Positions 57,657 through 64,000 of a DNA stretch of 64,000 nucleotides are shown here, piece by piece. Below the pieces are notes generated by a model. It was given only the letters and a program-made list of their open reading frames with translations. It did not search any database and had not been told where the DNA came from. Every line of letters begins with the position of its first letter. Position 1 is the first letter of the stretch. The translations under genes were made by a program, and so were the position numbers. Source of the DNA: Streptomyces sp. NBC_01016 (lineage in GTDB: Bacteria; Actinomycetota; Actinomycetes; Streptomycetales; Streptomycetaceae); contig NZ_JAPEOQ010000001.1 in assembly GCF_026341035.1 (NCBI RefSeq), positions 4,650,001 to 4,714,000 on the forward strand, read 5' to 3'.

Positions 57657-57769
57657 GACAGAACGATACTCCGCGTCTGTGAAAAGCGTGGGGCATCGCC
57701 CTACCGAATCGTCCACCGCACCAACGCCGGACAAGATTCTCCTGTCCGGAACGTTGCTTCGCTTCAATA

Positions 57770-57784
57770 GAGAATGTAGTTTCC
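57770..57784 (+). promoter_or_regulatory. shared 15-bp motif, binding-protein promoter
   Basis: GAGAATGTAGTTTCC lies 35-49 bases before the TTG start of the second binding protein. It differs from the copy at 63266-63280 at two of 15 bases. GATTCTCCT lies upstream of both copies (37 and 5 bases away), which strengthens the match. Confidence 0.6.
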
Positions 57785-57818
57785 GCCGCAATCGAGGTAC
57801 GCCCCCTGGGGAGGACCG

Positions 57819-59204
57819 TTGCGAAGGCTACTCATCGGCGTGATCACCGTGCTCGCGGTGCTGCTGGCCGGATGTTCCACCCGCTCGGACTCGAAAAACG
57901 CCGGCACCGAGGAGAAGGAGCCCACCAAGGCCGGAGCCTCCGCCGCGGCCGCGGGCGGTGCCGACTTCGGGACGCTGAAGGACGTGTGCGGCAAGGGCGA
58001 GACCAAGGACGGCAGCACACAGGGAGTCACCGCGAAGGACATCAAGACCGGGGTCTTCACCGACGTCGGCTTCAACAAGACCCCCGACTTCGTCGACGCC
58101 GCCAAGGTGTTCACGTCCTGGTGCAACGACAACGGCGGCATCAACGGCCGCAAGCTCACCCCCGTCACCCACGACGCGAAACTCCTCGAGGTGCGCCAGC
58201 GCATGCAGCAGGCCTGCAAGGAGGACTTCGCCCTGGTCGGCGGTGCCGCCGCGCTCGACGGACTCGGCGTCAAGGACCGCCTGAAGTGCCTGCTGCCCAA
58301 CTTCGCCGCCCAGTCGAGCCTGCCGCCCGGCATCGGCTCCGACCTTCAGGTGGTCGGCTCGGGACCGTACGCCGACTACTTCCAGTACGCCGGCCTCTAC
58401 AAGTGGCTGATCACCGAGAAGTACCCGTCCTCCGCCAAGAGCGTCGGCATCATCTCCGGGGACAGCCCGGTCACCAAGATGATGACGGCCCAGTTCAAGG
58501 AGTCCATCGCCCAACTCGGCGGCAAGGTCTCCTACACCGAGCTCTACCCGGCGACCGGCGTATCGGACTGGACGCCGTACGCCCAGTCCATCAAGAACAA
58601 GAAGGTCAAGGGCCTCGTCTTCCTGGGCGACTTCAGCTCGCTGGCCAAGCTGGAGCAGTCCCTCACCAGTCTCGGCTACGCACCCGACTGGATCGACTCC
58701 AACAGCAACTCCTACGGCGACCCCTTCGTGAAGCTCGCCGGGTCGGCCCTGAAGACCCAGCACAACTACGCCGAACTGTTCGCCACGGCGCCCCTGGAGA
58801 CGTCGTCACCCACCACGGACAAGATCAAGCAGCTGTACGCCAAGTACGCTCCCGACGCGAAGGTCAGCTATCTGTCGCTGCGCGCCTTCGCCTCCTGGCT
58901 GCTGTTCGCCACCTCGGCCCGCGACTGCGCCGAACTGACGCGGACGTGCGTCTACGAGAACGCCACCAAGAACACCGCGTGGACGGCCGGCGGCATCCAG
59001 GCTCCGTTCGACCTGTCCAAGCTGCAGACGCCCGACAAGTGCTACTCCATCGTCGAGGCGACCCCCGAGGGCTGGAAGCCGGCCGACTTCAAGCCGGACA
59101 AGGGCCCTTACCGCTGTGACGCGCCTGCCGTGAAGTACCGGGGCAAGTACGTCGAGCCGGCCACGCTCGCCGACGTCGGCAAGTCGATGTCCGACGTGAA
59201 GTGA
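57819..59204 (+). CDS. Liv-type ABC binding lipoprotein, copy 2
   Basis: The 461-residue lipoprotein starts at TTG 57819, chosen for GGGGAGG just upstream and the complete signal that follows: MRRLLIGVITVLAVLLAGCS with lipobox LLAGC. The receptor domain matches copy 1 (42503-43900) over most of its length, including GVKDRLKCLLP, GIISGDSPVT and the late Cys positions. It lies alone on the plus strand, with the shared motif in its promoter. The two copies at either end of the regulon may bind related ligands for the same importer. Confidence 0.9.
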   Translation: MRRLLIGVITVLAVLLAGCSTRSDSKNAGTEEKEPTKAGASAAAAGGADFGTLKDVCGKGETKDGSTQGVTAKDIKTGVFTDVGFNKTPDFVDAAKVFTSWCNDNGGINGRKLTPVTHDAKLLEVRQRMQQACKEDFALVGGAAALDGLGVKDRLKCLLPNFAAQSSLPPGIGSDLQVVGSGPYADYFQYAGLYKWLITEKYPSSAKSVGIISGDSPVTKMMTAQFKESIAQLGGKVSYTELYPATGVSDWTPYAQSIKNKKVKGLVFLGDFSSLAKLEQSLTSLGYAPDWIDSNSNSYGDPFVKLAGSALKTQHNYAELFATAPLETSSPTTDKIKQLYAKYAPDAKVSYLSLRAFASWLLFATSARDCAELTRTCVYENATKNTAWTAGGIQAPFDLSKLQTPDKCYSIVEATPEGWKPADFKPDKGPYRCDAPAVKYRGKYVEPATLADVGKSMSDVK

Positions 59205-59278
59205 CCGGGGCGGACCCCGCTGATCGCAGGCTCCCGCCCTCTCCCGCAGCGCGCCGACCGTACGTAGGGTGAACGGCG

Positions 59279-59291
59279 CGAACGGTTCGTT
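59279..59291. promoter_or_regulatory. operator candidate before TetR gene
   Basis: CGAACGGTTCG (59279-59289) and the overlapping AACG-GTT-CGTT (59281-59291) are palindromes about 30-42 bases before the TetR start at 59321, the normal place for an autoregulatory site. Confidence 0.4.
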
Positions 59292-59320
59292 ACCGGTGAG
59301 CGGAGAGGGCGGGTGGGCCC

Positions 59321-59965
59321 ATGGCCTCGGCGCGGCATGAGGAGATACTCGAGGCGGCGCTGGAGGTGTTCGCAGAGCGCGGCTACCGGGGCGCGTCCAT
59401 CGATGCCGTCGCGGAGCGCGCGGGCCTGACCCGGCAGGGGGTGCTGCACTACTACCCCAGCAAGAAGCGCCTCCTCTTCGCCATGATGCGGCTGCGCGAG
59501 GACCTCAACCGGCGGCATGTGCACTCCGACTGGAACGACCCGGACATGCCGTCCCGGCTCGCCGAGGCGCTCGCCTTCGACCAGGGCATCCCGTCCCTCG
59601 CGCAGGTGCACAGCGTGGTGATGGCGGAGGCGGCCACGGGCCAGGAGCCGGCCCGCGGCTTCGCCCGCGAGCGCTACCGCGAGCTGATCGACATGCTCAC
59701 CGAGGGCTTCACCGGCCGCTTCGGCGAACGCCTCCCCAGCGGCCTCACGCCCCGCACCGCCGCCACCGCCCTGATGGCCCTCTTCGAGGGCATGCAGCAG
59801 CAATGGATGGTCGACAGCGACGACGAGCGCTACCAGGACACCGTGCGGGAGACGATGGCGGTGCTCCTGCTGGGCGCCGAGCCGACGGGGGAGACGCCAA
59901 GGGGCGCGCGGTCGACGGCCCCCCGACCGACGGACGCCCGGCCCGCTTCCGTGCAGGCCGGGTGA
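59321..59965 (+). CDS. TetR-family regulator
   Basis: This 214-residue regulator has a TetR HTH at residues 7-52: EEILEAALEVFAERGYRGAS, AERAGLTRQGVLHYYPSKKR. The ligand domain is helical, with a Pro/Thr/Arg-rich C-terminal tail of about 25 residues (ETPRGARSTAPRPTDARPAS). It follows the binding-protein gene on the same strand and converges with the TesB gene. Palindromes in its promoter suggest self-control. It is the third TetR of the regulon; the targets are not known. Confidence 0.9.
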   Translation: MASARHEEILEAALEVFAERGYRGASIDAVAERAGLTRQGVLHYYPSKKRLLFAMMRLREDLNRRHVHSDWNDPDMPSRLAEALAFDQGIPSLAQVHSVVMAEAATGQEPARGFARERYRELIDMLTEGFTGRFGERLPSGLTPRTAATALMALFEGMQQQWMVDSDDERYQDTVRETMAVLLLGAEPTGETPRGARSTAPRPTDARPASVQAG

Positions 59966-59977
59966 CCGCTTTCCTCG

Positions 59978-60778
59978 CTACTGCCGCGCGAACCGCAGCA
60001 GCGCGTCCTGCGCGTACGAAGCCACCAACTCGCCCCGCCGCGTGAGGACATCGCCCCGACCGTGACAGCGACCGTGCGCCGCGAGCGGACTGTGCTGGCG
60101 CAACAGCAGCCAGGCGTCGGCGCGCACCGGCTGGTGGAACCAGAGGGAGTGCGAGGTCACGGCGGAGACGAACGCGCGACCCGCGTCGTGCTGGGTGACC
60201 CCGGAGACCGGGCGCAGCGCGGTTCCGATGAGGGTGAGGTCGGTGGCGTAGGCGAGCAGGGCAGGGCCCAGTTCGGCGGCGACCGACGGGGTGCGCGTCC
60301 ACAACTCGTACGCGGGTGCTTCGCTGTCGGGGGAGTCCAGGTCGGTGGCGGCGCGGGTCTCCCACGGCAGCAGCTCCAGGTCGATCCGCCGCTCCTCGCC
60401 CGGCAGTTCGCCGGCCGCCTCCACGCTCTGCCGCTGCGGCCCGCCCTCCCACGTGTGCAGGCTCACCGTGGCCACGGCGACGACTCCGTGCTCCTGCCGC
60501 GCCTGAATCTGCACGGCCGCGTACGTCCGCCCTTGCTGCACGCAGTCCGTCTCGTAGCGCACGGGCTGTCCGCCCTTGCCCTCGCGCGGGAACAAGACGT
60601 GCAGGGACTTCACAGCCTTGCCCGGACAGGTGAGTTCGGCGACACGTGCGGTCTGCGCGAGGAGCTGCCCGCCGAACAGGCGGTGGTACGCAAGCTGTTG
60701 GGACGGTGCCTCGTACACGCCCTGTCCGAGGGGCTTGGGGGTGAGGCAGTGGAGCAGATCGTTCCACAGGTCGGTCAT
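59978..60778 (-). CDS. acyl-CoA thioesterase II (TesB type)
   Basis: The 266-residue double hot-dog protein has SQQLAYHRLFGGQLLAQTAR, KSLHVLFPREGKGGQPVRYE and a second half with ISVTSHSLWFHQPV-like sequence (FVSAVTSHSLWFHQPVRADA), followed by HSPLAAHGRCHGRGDVLTRR. These are TesB features, including the Asp/Ser/Gln catalytic network region. It hydrolyses acyl-CoA to free acid and CoA. It lies 18 bases after the small ACAD gene and should be the last gene of the NTF2-ACAD operon; it may relieve CoA trapping when the pathway stalls. Confidence 0.9.
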   Translation of the reverse strand: MTDLWNDLLHCLTPKPLGQGVYEAPSQQLAYHRLFGGQLLAQTARVAELTCPGKAVKSLHVLFPREGKGGQPVRYETDCVQQGRTYAAVQIQARQEHGVVAVATVSLHTWEGGPQRQSVEAAGELPGEERRIDLELLPWETRAATDLDSPDSEAPAYELWTRTPSVAAELGPALLAYATDLTLIGTALRPVSGVTQHDAGRAFVSAVTSHSLWFHQPVRADAWLLLRQHSPLAAHGRCHGRGDVLTRRGELVASYAQDALLRFARQ

Positions 60779-60796
60779 CGCAAGTCCTCCAGGTGC

Positions 60797-61618
60797 CTAC
60801 AGGTGTACGAGACGGGGGGCCGCGCCGCGCGCCGCGATCAACTGCCCTGCCTCTCGGGTGAGTTCGCGGGTGCTGCCGAGCAGGCCGTCGAGGGCCAGAG
60901 TGCGTTTGACGTGCCGGTGGAGTGCGTGTTCGGCGGTGAAGCCGGTGCCGCCCAGGGTCTGCTGGCAGTGCCGGGCGGCGGTGAGGGCGGCCCGGCCGGA
61001 GGCCGCCTTGGCGAGGAGGGAACTGAGGTCGCCGTCGGCGGCGAGCAGGGTCGCCTCCGCGCCCTCCAGGGCCACCAGCGTCTCGGCCAGTTTGTGCCGC
61101 AGGGCCTGGAACGAGGCCAGCGGGCGGCCGAACTGGTGGCGGTCCAGGACGTGTTGCCGGGCCAGCGTCAGCATCGCGTGCCCGCTGCCGACGAGCCACC
61201 AGCCGAGTGCCTGACGGCCGAGGGCGAACGGCACGGGGGCGCCGGGTTCGGGCAGGACCCGCAGCGGAAGATCCGGGGCGACGCCGACGGGTTCCGCCCC
61301 GGCCGCGTTACGGCCCCAGCGCACCCACAGTCCACCCGCGTACGGCATTGGAACCGTGCCACCCGGTGGCCGCCCCGCCTCGTGCAGCAGTACGTCGTTG
61401 AGGACCGGTGCGTGGGCGCCGGTCTCGCCGAGCAGGCGGAAGACGGTGCGGATCGCGTCGGCCGGGGCCTCGGTGAGCATGTCGGGCCAGCCGAGGTCGG
61501 ACAGGGCGCCGTCGAGCGGCCCCTGTCCGTCCGCGGGTGCCGTCATCGTCTTGCGGAGGGCCTCCGCAAGCAGTTCCCGTTCGCTGTCGTCCATGGTGCC
61601 GGTCACGGTGACGATCAC
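60797..61618 (-). CDS. acyl-CoA dehydrogenase, small or partner subunit
   Basis: The 273-residue protein is read from GTG 61618, overlapping the larger ACAD gene (GTGA). It is shorter than a full ACAD (about 380) and lacks most of the N-terminal helical and strand parts. The C-terminal helical domain is clear: LARQHVLDRHQFGRPLASFQ, RHKLAETLVALEGAEATLLA and RHCQQTLGGTGFTAEHALHR, then HVKRTLALDGLLGST. In mycobacterial steroid degradation such shortened subunits pair with a full one to form alpha2beta2 enzymes. I infer a heteromeric ACAD here. Confidence 0.85.
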   Translation of the reverse strand: MIVTVTGTMDDSERELLAEALRKTMTAPADGQGPLDGALSDLGWPDMLTEAPADAIRTVFRLLGETGAHAPVLNDVLLHEAGRPPGGTVPMPYAGGLWVRWGRNAAGAEPVGVAPDLPLRVLPEPGAPVPFALGRQALGWWLVGSGHAMLTLARQHVLDRHQFGRPLASFQALRHKLAETLVALEGAEATLLAADGDLSSLLAKAASGRAALTAARHCQQTLGGTGFTAEHALHRHVKRTLALDGLLGSTRELTREAGQLIAARGAAPRLVHL

Positions 61619-62727
61619 TCCTTGCCGAGGTCGAGCAGCCGCCGGGCCACGATGTTGCGCTGCACCTCGCCGGTGCCGCCGTAGATGGTGGCGGCCCGCG
61701 AGTACAGGTACTCCGTGCGCCACACCGAATCCGTCAGCTCCACGGCCCCCGGCAGCAGGTCCCGTGCCGTGTCGAAGAGTTGCTGCTCGGCCGTGGAGAG
61801 GAGGATCTTGTCGACGGATGTCTCCGGGCCGAGCCGGCCACCCGACGCGAGCCGGGCCTGTGTGGTGTGCGAGCGGCAGCGCACCGTGTGCAGAGCCAGA
61901 TACGCCTCGCCGAGCGCGGCCGCGTCGTCCTCCGGCGCGGACATCTGGTCGACAAGCCGGTCCAGACGTGTGTACAGGTGGGCGACCCGGTGCCAGAAGC
62001 ACGTGGAGCGCTCGTGCGGCAGCAGGTCCATGGCCAGCTTCCAGCCGTCGCCCACCGCTCCGAGCAGCCGGTCACCCGGCACGCGTACGTCGTCGAGGAA
62101 CACCTCCGCGAACTCGTCCACGCCGTGCATCGTGCGCAGCGGCCGGACCGTGATGCCGGGCGAGTCCATGTCGAGGAAGAACGCGCTGATCCCGGCGTGC
62201 CCGGGGTCGGGCCCCGTGCGGGCGAGCAGGACGCAGCGCGCCGCGTACTGGGCGAGGCTCGTCCACACCTTCTGTCCGGTGATCACCCAGCCGTCGCTGT
62301 CCCGTACCGCTCTGGTGGTGAGGGATGCCAGGTCGCTGCCCGAGCCCGGTTCGGAGAAGCCCTGGCACCACTGCTCACGGCCGCCGAGCAGCCGCGGCAC
62401 CATCTCGGCGGCCAGGGCGGGAGGCGCGTACGAGAGGAGAGTGGGCACGAGGACTTCGACCATCGAGTACAGGCCCGGCTCGGCGAGCCCCCGCGTGGCG
62501 ACCTCCTCGCCCAGCACGGCCCGCAGCACGCTCGGCCCGCCGACCCCGCCCACCGCTTCCGGCCAACCGTGTCGCATCCAGCCGGATTCCCACAACTCAC
62601 GTCTCACGCGATCCAGTTGGGCCACGTGCGCGTCCAGTGAATCGTCCGCGGGGTCGGGCGACAGGTCGTGCACGTCCAGCCATGCGCACAACGCGGCACG
62701 GAACGTGGCGGTGCCCGTGGAGGTCAC
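61615..62727 (-). CDS. acyl-CoA dehydrogenase, large subunit
   Basis: The 370-residue ACAD has the FAD-binding strand region WCQGFSEPGSGSDLASLTTR and GWVITGQKVWTSLAQYAARC, then ISAFFLDMDSPGITVRPLRT and the C-terminal IYGGTGEVQRNIVARRLLDL. At the position of the usual MCAD catalytic Glu (YEGT) it has Gly, so the base must come from another site or the partner subunit. It introduces a double bond in an acyl-CoA. GTG 62727 overlaps the NTF2 gene stop and its own stop overlaps the small subunit. Confidence 0.92.
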   Translation of the reverse strand: MTSTGTATFRAALCAWLDVHDLSPDPADDSLDAHVAQLDRVRRELWESGWMRHGWPEAVGGVGGPSVLRAVLGEEVATRGLAEPGLYSMVEVLVPTLLSYAPPALAAEMVPRLLGGREQWCQGFSEPGSGSDLASLTTRAVRDSDGWVITGQKVWTSLAQYAARCVLLARTGPDPGHAGISAFFLDMDSPGITVRPLRTMHGVDEFAEVFLDDVRVPGDRLLGAVGDGWKLAMDLLPHERSTCFWHRVAHLYTRLDRLVDQMSAPEDDAAALGEAYLALHTVRCRSHTTQARLASGGRLGPETSVDKILLSTAEQQLFDTARDLLPGAVELTDSVWRTEYLYSRAATIYGGTGEVQRNIVARRLLDLGKE

Positions 62728-63227
62728 GTCCGCGTCCGTTCGAAGGCGTGCGGGCGGCCCGAGTCATGGGCGCCGCTGCGGCGGATGAACGTCATGGCTC
62801 GGGTGTGCAGCCGCCAGCCTTCCGGGGTGCGCCGATAGGTGTCGTTGTAATAGCCGATGCGCATGTCGTGGCGCGCGTGCTCCACGAAGCACAAGGGCTG
62901 GGTTCCGGTGGCGCTCCGGCCGTCCTCGGCGAACTCCACGACCGGCGTGCCCGTCATGAACAGCCCTTGAGGGGCGGCCGCGATCAGCTCGGGGAAGTCG
63001 TCCAGCGGATAGGTGTCACCGAACGCGCTGTAGCTGCCGTCCGGGGTGAAGACGGTCAGGACGCGGTCCGTGTCGCCCTGCGACATCGCCACGGCGTAGC
63101 GGGCGAGCAGCTGCTGGATGTCGGCGAGGTCGTCGTACCTGCGACTGGCGCCTGTGGGTGTGTGCTCTGCGGTCAACGGGGATGCCGTCCTTCCTCGTTC
63201 GGTACGCGGAGTGGGTCGGGCGGACAT
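62724..63227 (-). CDS. SnoaL/NTF2-like protein
   Basis: The 167-residue protein has the alpha+beta cone fold pattern: DDLADIQQLLARYAVAMSQG, DTDRVLTVFTPDGSYSAFGD, then CFVEHARHDMRIGYYNDTYR and EGWRLHTRAMTFIRRSG. Family members include hydratases, isomerases and SnoaL cyclases. Next to two ACAD genes, a hydratase or a product-release role is conceivable. The start is uncertain: ATG 63227 has no clear ribosome site, while TTG 63176 follows AGGAAGGA. It is the first gene of a four-gene operon divergent from livH. Confidence 0.85.
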   Translation of the reverse strand: MSARPTPRTERGRTASPLTAEHTPTGASRRYDDLADIQQLLARYAVAMSQGDTDRVLTVFTPDGSYSAFGDTYPLDDFPELIAAAPQGLFMTGTPVVEFAEDGRSATGTQPLCFVEHARHDMRIGYYNDTYRRTPEGWRLHTRAMTFIRRSGAHDSGRPHAFERTRT

Positions 63228-63265
63228 GTACGATCTCGTGTCCGGATGGTTGATTCTCCTTCAGT

Positions 63266-63280
63266 GAGAAGCTAGTTTCC
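63266..63280 (+). promoter_or_regulatory. shared 15-bp motif, livH promoter
   Basis: GAGAAGCTAGTTTCC lies 44-58 bases before the livH start and 39 bases upstream of the divergent NTF2 gene start. TTCTC seven bases to its left makes a TTCTC-N7-GAGAA inverted repeat. Confidence 0.6.
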
Positions 63281-63323
63281 ACCCCTAGGCCCAGCCAATG
63301 GAGAGGGCCGGGGAGGAAAAGTC

Positions 63324-64000
63324 ATGGAACAGTTCCTCACCTTCGGCGTCGTCGGACTGACCACCGCCGCGATCTACGCCATCGTCGGCAGTGGGCTCGT
63401 CCTGACGTACACGACGGCCGGAGTCTTCAACTTCGCGCACGGCGCCGCCGGCATGCTCTCCGCGTTCGCCTACTGGCAGTTGGCCTTCGGCTGGGGCTGG
63501 CCGGTGCCGCTCGCGCTGGCCTTCGTACTCCTGGTGCTCGCGCCGGGCTTCGGGCTGCTCGTCGAGCGCGTCCTGATGCGTCCCGTGCAGTCACTGGGGG
63601 AGGCGGAACGGCTCGTGATGGCCGTGGCCCTGCTCACCGGGTGCATCTCACTGGCCCGCTGGATCTGGGACCCCAGCGCCGCCCGCCCGCTGCGCCCCTT
63701 CTTCGCCGACGAACCGGCGATCGACCTGGGCCCCGCCGCCGTCACCTGGCACCAGGCGCTCACCCTCGCGGTCGCCGTACTCGTCGCCGTGGGGCTGTGG
63801 TTCCTGCTCGGCCGCACCCGCGCCGGCACCGAGATGCGAGCGTGTGTCGACGACCGGGCGCTCGCCGGACTCACCGGGGCCTCGCCGCAGCGCGCCGCGC
63901 GGCTCGCTTGGGTCCTCGGCACCCAACTCGCCGCCATCGGCGGCATCCTGATCGCCCCCACCGTCGCCCTCGACGCCCAGCAGCTCTCCCTTCTCATCGT
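63324..64000 (+). CDS. livH: Liv-type ABC permease (LivH), 3' end outside window
   Basis: ATG 63324 follows GGGGAGGAAAA. The frame is open to the end of the window, 225 codons: MEQFLTFGVVGLTTAAIYAI, then VLTYTTAGVFNFAHGAAGML, the NFAHG segment being diagnostic of LivH. RPVQSLGEAERLVMAVALL, RAGTEMRACVDDRALAGLTG and a late helix ARLAWVLGTQLAAIGGILIA follow. It is one of the two permeases of a branched-chain-amino-acid-type importer. LivM, LivG and LivF should follow beyond the window. Its ligands probably come from the two Liv-type binding proteins of this regulon rather than being amino acids. Confidence 0.93.
   Translation, partial: MEQFLTFGVVGLTTAAIYAIVGSGLVLTYTTAGVFNFAHGAAGMLSAFAYWQLAFGWGWPVPLALAFVLLVLAPGFGLLVERVLMRPVQSLGEAERLVMAVALLTGCISLARWIWDPSAARPLRPFFADEPAIDLGPAAVTWHQALTLAVAVLVAVGLWFLLGRTRAGTEMRACVDDRALAGLTGASPQRAARLAWVLGTQLAAIGGILIAPTVALDAQQLSLLI

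Noticed and set aside
42503..63227. A standard cholesterol-degradation cluster
   Set aside because: Ring-degrading genes (KstD, HsaA-D, KshA) are not seen; only side-chain-like enzymes are present.

Overview
The window is chromosomal DNA from a high-GC actinomycete, almost certainly a Streptomyces. Most genes are very GC-rich at the third codon position, GTG starts and 4-bp ATGA/GTGA overlaps are frequent, and there are many TetR, NarL-type, MMPL and acyl-CoA genes. All calls come from reading the sequence; no database search was run.

Bases 1 to about 10,055 hold a mobile element that is visibly poorer in G+C than its surroundings. It begins inside a large serine integrase gene, which overlaps a sigma-70-like gene. 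Next come small orphan genes, two paralogous proteins with a hydrophobic N-terminus around an HNH endonuclease-like gene, and a DUF5753-type HTH regulator with its usual small partners. The element ends inside a VOC (glyoxalase-fold) gene whose C-terminus is missing, so the right attachment site should lie near 10,035-10,080. The left end is outside the window.

Bases 10.5-29 kb look like ordinary Streptomyces chromosome. They contain an MMPL exporter; a carnitine catabolic operon (cdhC-cdhA-cdhB) beside an XRE-TetR fusion regulator; an SsuA/TauA-type ABC transporter; a NarL-type two-component pair; a long-chain acyl-CoA ligase; two small membrane proteins; a TSUP permease; a 14-TM MFS exporter with an extra winged-helix tail; a 33-bp minisatellite; a DUF309 gene; and tRNA-Pro(GGG).

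Bases 29.4-38.1 kb form a glycan-use locus on the minus strand: a GH2 enzyme, an MFS permease, a GH78 alpha-L-rhamnosidase and a GH43-like galactanase. A divergent LacI regulator faces it across three copies of a TAACGCGCGTCA-like operator. None of the hydrolases has a signal peptide, so oligosaccharides or glycosides are probably imported and then cut inside the cell. Bases 38.1-42.3 kb hold a NarL-type two-component system next to a second MMPL exporter.

Bases 42.5-64 kb look like one catabolic regulon. Fifteen minus-strand genes lie nearly end to end from 56,764 to 42,503: CoA-transferase, DUF35 protein, thiolase-like protein, aldehyde dehydrogenase, amidohydrolase, ferredoxin, SDR, P450, deazaflavin-type reductase, TetR, two phosphotransferase-fold proteins, acyl-CoA synthetase and a Liv-type binding protein. 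To the right are TetR genes, a second copy of the binding protein, an operon of NTF2-like protein, two acyl-CoA dehydrogenase subunits and a TesB thioesterase, and the start of a LivH permease that runs off the window. A 15-bp motif of the form GAGAA-N6-TTCC occurs at three of the promoter regions. The gene set resembles actinobacterial side-chain degradation of steroids or terpenoids (P450 and dehydrogenases make the acid, CoA is loaded, a heteromeric ACAD and an Ltp2/ChsH2-type pair follow). The substrate cannot be read from the sequence.
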